In this document: positions 6,953 to 9,593 of the stretch, piece after piece
Layout: the number at the start of each line of letters is the position of its first letter
Position numbering within the stretch: position 1 is the first letter of the stretch
Assembly: GCA_022866645.1 (NCBI GenBank)
Contig: JALHUQ010000403.1
Coordinates: 1 to 9,593 of the forward strand
From: Woeseiaceae bacterium
GTDB taxonomy: Bacteria; Pseudomonadota; Gammaproteobacteria; Steroidobacterales; Woeseiaceae
Direction: 5' to 3'
Length of the DNA stretch: 9,593 nucleotides
Made by a program: the position numbers and the translations under genes
The notes under the pieces: generated by a model
The model's database searches: none
What the model was told of the DNA's origin: nothing
Seen by the model: only the letters and a program-made list of their open reading frames with translations

Positions 6953-6971
6953 CACTAATAAATCTGACACC
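6953..6971 (-). repeat. Right inverted repeat of the 114-bp element
   Basis: Ends AATAAATCTGACACC on the plus strand, the inverted partner of the left arm. It lies inside the longest open frame of the downstream gene, where it is translated as part of an N-terminal extension if ATG 6936 were used. Confidence 0.7.
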
Positions 6972-6998
6972 ATTTCTGATGGGCTTCCTGGGGTACCG

Positions 6999-8423
6999 TT
7001 GAGCCGTCATCTCGTATTCGGAGCGAGCGGCTACATCGGTGGCCATCTGGTTCCTTTCCTGCTTGGCGAAGGCCGACAGGTGCGCGCGACGGCGCGCAAT
7101 GTCGAGGTTCTTGAGAGCCGCGAATGGACTGGCGTCGAGCTTGCTGCGGCCGATGCCATGCGCCCGGATACGCTTGATCAGGTGCTGAACGATGTCGATA
7201 TCGCCTACTACCTCGTGCACTCGATGGCTGCCGGCGCGGACTTTCCCCGGCTGGATGCCAGCGCGGCACGTAACTTCGCCGCTGCAGCTGAGCGGCAGGG
7301 TGTCCGTCGGATTGTGTATCTCGGAGGATTGGTTCCGGAAGCACCCCGTTCGGCACACCTTCGCTCGCGGCAGCAAACCGGCGACATATTGCGGGCGGGC
7401 AGCGTGCCGGTGACAGAACTTCGTGCCGGAATGATTATTGGTCCCGGCTCCGCCGCCTGGGAGGTCATCCGCGATCTGGTTAACCACTTGCCGGTTATGG
7501 TCACGCCTCGCTGGGTTTCTTCGCGATCGACCCCCGTAGCATTGTCCAATTTGTTGCGCTACCTCGCCGACATTCCACAATACGAAGTTGCCGCAGGTCA
7601 GACCTACGACGTCGGTGGGCCTGATGTCCTGACTTATGCCGAGATCATGCGTCGTTACGGAGCGCTCGTCGGAAAGCGCCCAATGATCATCCCGGTGCCA
7701 GTGCTAACGCCGCGACTTTCATCCTACTGGCTGCGACTGGTCACGTCGGTACCGACCAATGTGGCGAGAGCACTCATTGACGGGCTTTCCCAGGACGTCG
7801 TTGCAGACGATGATCGTCTCGCAAAATTGATACCCCAGGAACTGCTGGATTTCGACGCAGCGGCGACAGAATCGCTGGAGGCAGAGCGGCAGCATGCTAT
7901 CCCAGCACGGTGGGTGGAGGGAGCAATCGCTTGTGACAATTTTCGACCGGAGTACAGCTTCTACGCGAAGCAGGCTGAGGGCAGTGCCGTCACTAACGCG
8001 TCGGCGGCGGACCTTTGGGCCGTCGTTTCTCAGATTGGACACAAGGGCGAATTCTTCTACGGCCACGCGCTATGGTGGCTGCGCCGCACTGTGGACTGGA
8101 CGATCGGTGGCCCTAGTTTTAGACGCAGTCGGCGCCACCCAGAGCACCTGAGAGCGGGTGACGTTGTCGATGCCTGGCGCGTTATTGCTGTCGAACCTGG
8201 AATGCGGCTGACGCTCCTGATGGAGATGAAAGCACCCGGTGCCGGCGTCCTGGAGTTCATTATCGTCGACGAAGGCGTTCGTCGCCGTATCTTCATGCGT
8301 GCCTATTGGCATCCAGCAGGTGTGTGGGGGTTGCTCTATTGGTATGCACTGTTGCCAATTCATGCGTTTCTCTTCAATGGCACGGCGCGCGCGATTGTGA
8401 GGATTGCGAATCGCGATAATTGA
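6999..8423 (+). CDS. SDR-family NAD(P)-binding protein fused to a DUF2867 domain
   Basis: The longest frame begins at ATG 6936 (495 residues), but the family normally starts right before the nucleotide-binding strand, as here from TTG 6999 (MSRHLVFGASGYIGG, 474 residues) with GGGG 5 bases upstream. The extra 21 residues are encoded partly by the inverted-repeat element, so I prefer TTG. Residues 8-14 (GASGYIG) form the Rossmann dinucleotide motif. The atypical/extended SDR fold continues with VYLGGLVPEAP, the conserved TELRAGMIIGPGSAAWE (139-155), MVTPRWV, and IIPVPVLTPRLSSYW (230-244). The usual Tyr-x-x-x-Lys catalytic pair is not evident. From about residue 324 a second domain follows (GHALWWLRR, AGDVVDAWRV, LLYWYALLPIHAFLF), matching DUF2867, thought to be an SRPBCC-like ligand pocket. 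Substrate and pathway are unknown. Similar fused proteins of this length are common, so the fusion itself is not new. It is cytosolic or peripheral; the hydrophobic tail near 443-460 could touch the membrane. Confidence 0.88.
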   Translation: MSRHLVFGASGYIGGHLVPFLLGEGRQVRATARNVEVLESREWTGVELAAADAMRPDTLDQVLNDVDIAYYLVHSMAAGADFPRLDASAARNFAAAAERQGVRRIVYLGGLVPEAPRSAHLRSRQQTGDILRAGSVPVTELRAGMIIGPGSAAWEVIRDLVNHLPVMVTPRWVSSRSTPVALSNLLRYLADIPQYEVAAGQTYDVGGPDVLTYAEIMRRYGALVGKRPMIIPVPVLTPRLSSYWLRLVTSVPTNVARALIDGLSQDVVADDDRLAKLIPQELLDFDAAATESLEAERQHAIPARWVEGAIACDNFRPEYSFYAKQAEGSAVTNASAADLWAVVSQIGHKGEFFYGHALWWLRRTVDWTIGGPSFRRSRRHPEHLRAGDVVDAWRVIAVEPGMRLTLLMEMKAPGAGVLEFIIVDEGVRRRIFMRAYWHPAGVWGLLYWYALLPIHAFLFNGTARAIVRIANRDN

Positions 8424-8427
8424 TACT

Positions 8428-8490
8428 GGCGGCTGTCAGGGTGAAACAGTTTGATACATCTGCGTACAAAGCAGAGACCTGTCAGCCGGC
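8428..8490. other. Nested inverted repeats in the spacer after the SDR gene
   Basis: GGCGGCTGTCAGG (8428-8440) and CCTGTCAGCCGGC (8478-8490) can pair at 11 of 13 positions. Inside the loop TCTGC (8459-8463) and GCAGA (8471-8475) form a perfect 5-bp hairpin. No U-tract follows, so it is not a canonical intrinsic terminator. It may be the 3' end of the SDR transcript, a structured leader of the fasciclin gene, or a repeat. The remaining bases up to 8544 show only the fasciclin ribosome site (GGAG 8533-8536) and no strong promoter. Confidence 0.4.
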
Positions 8491-8544
8491 ATTCGCTGGT
8501 AACGTCTGTTCTGTAAATCACCTACCCCTTACGGAGCAAACAAA

Positions 8545-9060
8545 ATGAAGCATCCCCTGAGTCGTATATTCGCGCCTATCGCATTGATTGTCGGCATTGC
8601 ATTTTCGACGATTGCAATGGCTGGACATCACACTATGAAGAAAGAACAGGCACTCGATATTGTTGATGTCGCAGTTTCTGCTGGTCAGTTTACAACGCTC
8701 GCCGCGGCACTGGATGCTGCTGATCTGATTAGTGCGCTGAAGGGCGAGGGACCGTTTACGGTATTCGCGCCGACCGATGCGGCCTTTGAGAAGTTGCCTG
8801 CTGGCACCGTTGAAATGCTGCTTAAGCCAGAGAATAAGGATCAGTTGATTGCCGTGCTGACCTACCACGTCGTGCCAGGAAACGTTATGGCTGCCGATGT
8901 CGTAAAGCTCAGTGGCGCCACCACATTGAACGGCGCGGATCTCGCAATTGCCGTCGTCGATGGTGACGTTCGCATTAACAATGCAACAGTCGTCAAAGCA
9001 GACATTGGTGCCAGCAATGGTGTCATTCACGTCATCGACACTGTCATTCTTCCGAACTAA
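8545..9060 (+). CDS. Secreted single-domain fasciclin (FAS1) protein
   Basis: A 171-residue exported protein. Residues 1-26 are a Sec signal peptide (positively charged start, hydrophobic core about 8-23, AMA just before the likely cleavage after residue 26). One FAS1 domain fills the rest: the H1 motif FTVFAPTDAAFEKLP (71-85), the central YHVVPG (107-112), and the H2 motif GVIHVIDTVILP (159-170), so the domain is complete and ends at the C-terminus. FAS1 domains act in adhesion and cell-surface interactions. In bacteria such small secreted versions are widespread and their exact role is mostly unknown. No lipobox or anchor is seen, so it is probably periplasmic or released. GGAG 8 bases before the ATG supports the start. 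It is followed by a strong hairpin, so it is probably monocistronic. Confidence 0.95.
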   Translation: MKHPLSRIFAPIALIVGIAFSTIAMAGHHTMKKEQALDIVDVAVSAGQFTTLAAALDAADLISALKGEGPFTVFAPTDAAFEKLPAGTVEMLLKPENKDQLIAVLTYHVVPGNVMAADVVKLSGATTLNGADLAIAVVDGDVRINNATVVKADIGASNGVIHVIDTVILPN

Positions 9061-9079
9061 GTCGTTCAAATAAAACAGT

Positions 9080-9112
9080 ATAAGGTGCGGCATGTTTCAT
9101 GCCGCATCTTAT
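9080..9112 (+). terminator. Strong hairpin after the fasciclin gene, terminator-like
   Basis: TGCGGCATG (9086-9094) and CATGCCGCA (9098-9106) pair perfectly around a TTT loop. The stem extends through a G-U pair (9085/9107) and ATAAG/CTTAT to 15 base pairs, 20 bases after the stop codon. There is no run of T on the 3' side (TGCGTT follows), so termination may be weak or the hairpin may mainly protect the 3' end of the mRNA. On the opposite strand the hairpin is followed by TACTGTTTTATT, a short T-rich stretch. Confidence 0.65.
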
Positions 9113-9129
9113 GCGTTGGAGTCCTTATG

Positions 9130-9150
9130 TTTCACTGTTTCACTGTTCAC
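9130..9150 (+). repeat. Short tandem repeat of the 8-mer TTTCACTG
   Basis: TTTCACTG occurs twice in tandem (9130-9137, 9138-9145) followed by the partial copy TTCAC. It lies between the two candidate start codons of the peroxidase gene. An 8-base unit changes the frame of anything read through it. Confidence 0.6.
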
Positions 9151-9152
9151 CT

Positions 9153-9156
9153 GGAG
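9153..9156 (+). promoter_or_regulatory. Ribosome binding site favouring the GTG start of the peroxidase
   Basis: GGAG lies 6 bases before GTG 9163. A similar GGAG (9118-9121) lies 5 bases before an in-frame ATG at 9127, so both starts have a plausible site. The GTG start gives a more normal signal peptide. Confidence 0.45.
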
Positions 9157-9162
9157 TCTACA

Positions 9163-9593
9163 GTGCGTAAATTGCTTGGAGCGGCGCTAATGTTGATTGT
9201 TACAACTACGTCAGCCAATGAGGGCACACTGCTCGATGAGGACTTCAGGCGGCTTGCCGCGGATGAAGTAGTCAACCTCGCCGATACCTATGCGGGCAAG
9301 GTCTTACTTGTCGTGACTACTGCCTCAAAATGCGGCAACACACCCCAGTACGACGGCCTCGAGAAGCTCTACGAGGAGTATCGGGAAGACGGCCTGGTTG
9401 TTCTCGGCTTTCCATCCAACGATTTTCTTGGACAGGAGCCTGGCACCGAAGAACAGATACAGGACTTTTGCCGCCTGACCTACAGCATCAAATTTCCCAT
9501 GTTCGAGAAGGTCAGGGTGAAGAAAGGCGACGCGCATCCATTCTTTGTCAAGCTGGCGGATGCCGCAGGAACCTACCCGACCTGGAATTTTCA
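9163..9593 (+). CDS. Glutathione peroxidase family protein, exported, 3' end cut by window edge
   Basis: A thiol peroxidase of the glutathione peroxidase family that would reduce hydroperoxides using a catalytic cysteine; the reductant (glutathione or thioredoxin) is not determined. From GTG 9163 the first 143 residues are present and the frame is open at the window end, probably lacking a few tens of residues. Residues 1-18 form a signal peptide (RK, hydrophobic core, TSA before cleavage), so it acts in the periplasm. Family motifs: TTASKCGNTPQYDGLEKLYEEY (from 53) with catalytic Cys57, LGFPSNDFLGQEPGTEEQI (81-99), FCRLTYSIKFPMFEKV (102-117) with Cys103, and TWNF (140-143) with the tetrad Trp141 and Asn142. 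The usual FPCNQF reads FPSNDF: the Cys is Ser84 and the tetrad Gln is Asp87. An in-frame ATG at 9127 would add 12 residues and is the alternative start. Confidence 0.88.
   Translation, partial: MRKLLGAALMLIVTTTSANEGTLLDEDFRRLAADEVVNLADTYAGKVLLVVTTASKCGNTPQYDGLEKLYEEYREDGLVVLGFPSNDFLGQEPGTEEQIQDFCRLTYSIKFPMFEKVRVKKGDAHPFFVKLADAAGTYPTWNF

Larger units (their letters stand above)
6858..6971. mobile_element. Putative 114-bp inverted-repeat element (MITE- or REP/REPIN-like)
   Basis: The left end GGTGTCAGATCTATT (6858-6872) and the reverse complement of the right end, GGTGTCAGATTTATT (6957-6971), differ at one base. Extending inward to 19 bases, 16 match (left 6858-6876, right 6953-6971). The interior is about 76 bases and holds a small hairpin CCAG-TTAT-CTGG (6903-6914). 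It carries no transposase. Terminal inverted repeats bounding a short intergenic insert between two complete genes fit a non-autonomous mobile element or a REP-type pair mobilised in trans. No clear target-site duplication is visible (left flank ends AATAAA, right flank begins ATTTCT). A folded regulatory structure is an alternative. Confidence 0.5.

Noticed and set aside
6750..7580. 276-codon minus-strand frame across the regulator end, inverted-repeat element and SDR start
   Set aside because: Most of it is antisense to two real genes. The part in the spacer (about 6798-6970) reads somewhat protein-like, but I recognise no transposase motif and there is no start within it; the inverted-repeat element explains the segment better.
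8462..8468. Single GCGTACA half-site identical to the operator half at 6086-6092
   Set aside because: The second half of the palindrome is absent (AAAGCAG follows), and a 7-mer match by chance is unremarkable; the bases fit the local hairpin instead.
8518..9093. 191-codon minus-strand frame antisense to the fasciclin gene
   Set aside because: The plus strand encodes a complete signal peptide and FAS1 domain; the antisense frame is rich in Cys, Asn and Asp with no motif.

Overview
This window looks like a chromosomal segment of a gammaproteobacterium, possibly marine. The evidence is the FadB/FadA gene order, a FabR-like TetR regulator, an acyl-CoA dehydrogenase of the roughly 600-residue type, and moderately high GC with ordinary codon use. 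Genus cannot be fixed from the sequence alone. I see no phage, CRISPR, rRNA or tRNA genes, and no intact transposase.

Layout. Positions 1-525 (minus) hold the N-terminal 175 residues of a membrane-anchored protein of unknown function with a Sel1/TPR-like helix pair; it runs off the left edge. Positions 526-870 are mostly non-coding, with a repeat-like segment containing a small hairpin and one doubtful 41-codon ORF. Positions 871-6065 (minus) are a compact beta-oxidation operon transcribed leftward: a DmdC/FadE-type acyl-CoA dehydrogenase, then fadB (multifunctional enoyl-CoA hydratase/3-hydroxyacyl-CoA dehydrogenase), then fadA (3-ketoacyl-CoA thiolase). Together they cover the whole beta-oxidation cycle. 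Divergent from the operon is a FabR/DesT-like TetR repressor (6177 or 6180 to 6797). The 111-bp gap between them carries a perfect 7-2-7 palindrome (6086-6101) that is the obvious candidate operator.

Right of the regulator is a 114-bp segment (6858-6971) bounded by outward-reading near-identical inverted repeats, probably a small non-autonomous mobile or REP-type element. It abuts and partly supplies the 5' end of the next open frame. That frame is a two-domain NAD(P)-binding SDR plus DUF2867-type protein whose true start is probably the TTG at 6999. Then come a structured intergenic spacer, a secreted single-domain fasciclin (FAS1) protein (8545-9060), a strong hairpin (9080-9112), and a 3'-truncated glutathione-peroxidase-like protein with an export signal (from 9163, running off the right edge).

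How it works together. The best supported functional unit is the fatty-acid degradation operon with its divergent acyl-CoA-sensing-type repressor. The genes to the right (SDR-DUF2867, fasciclin, peroxidase) are on the same strand but are separated by spacers and look like independent units. I found no convincing previously undescribed multi-gene system. The items most worth a second look are the putative operator, the inverted-repeat element at the start of the SDR gene, and the Gln-to-Asp change in the peroxidase.
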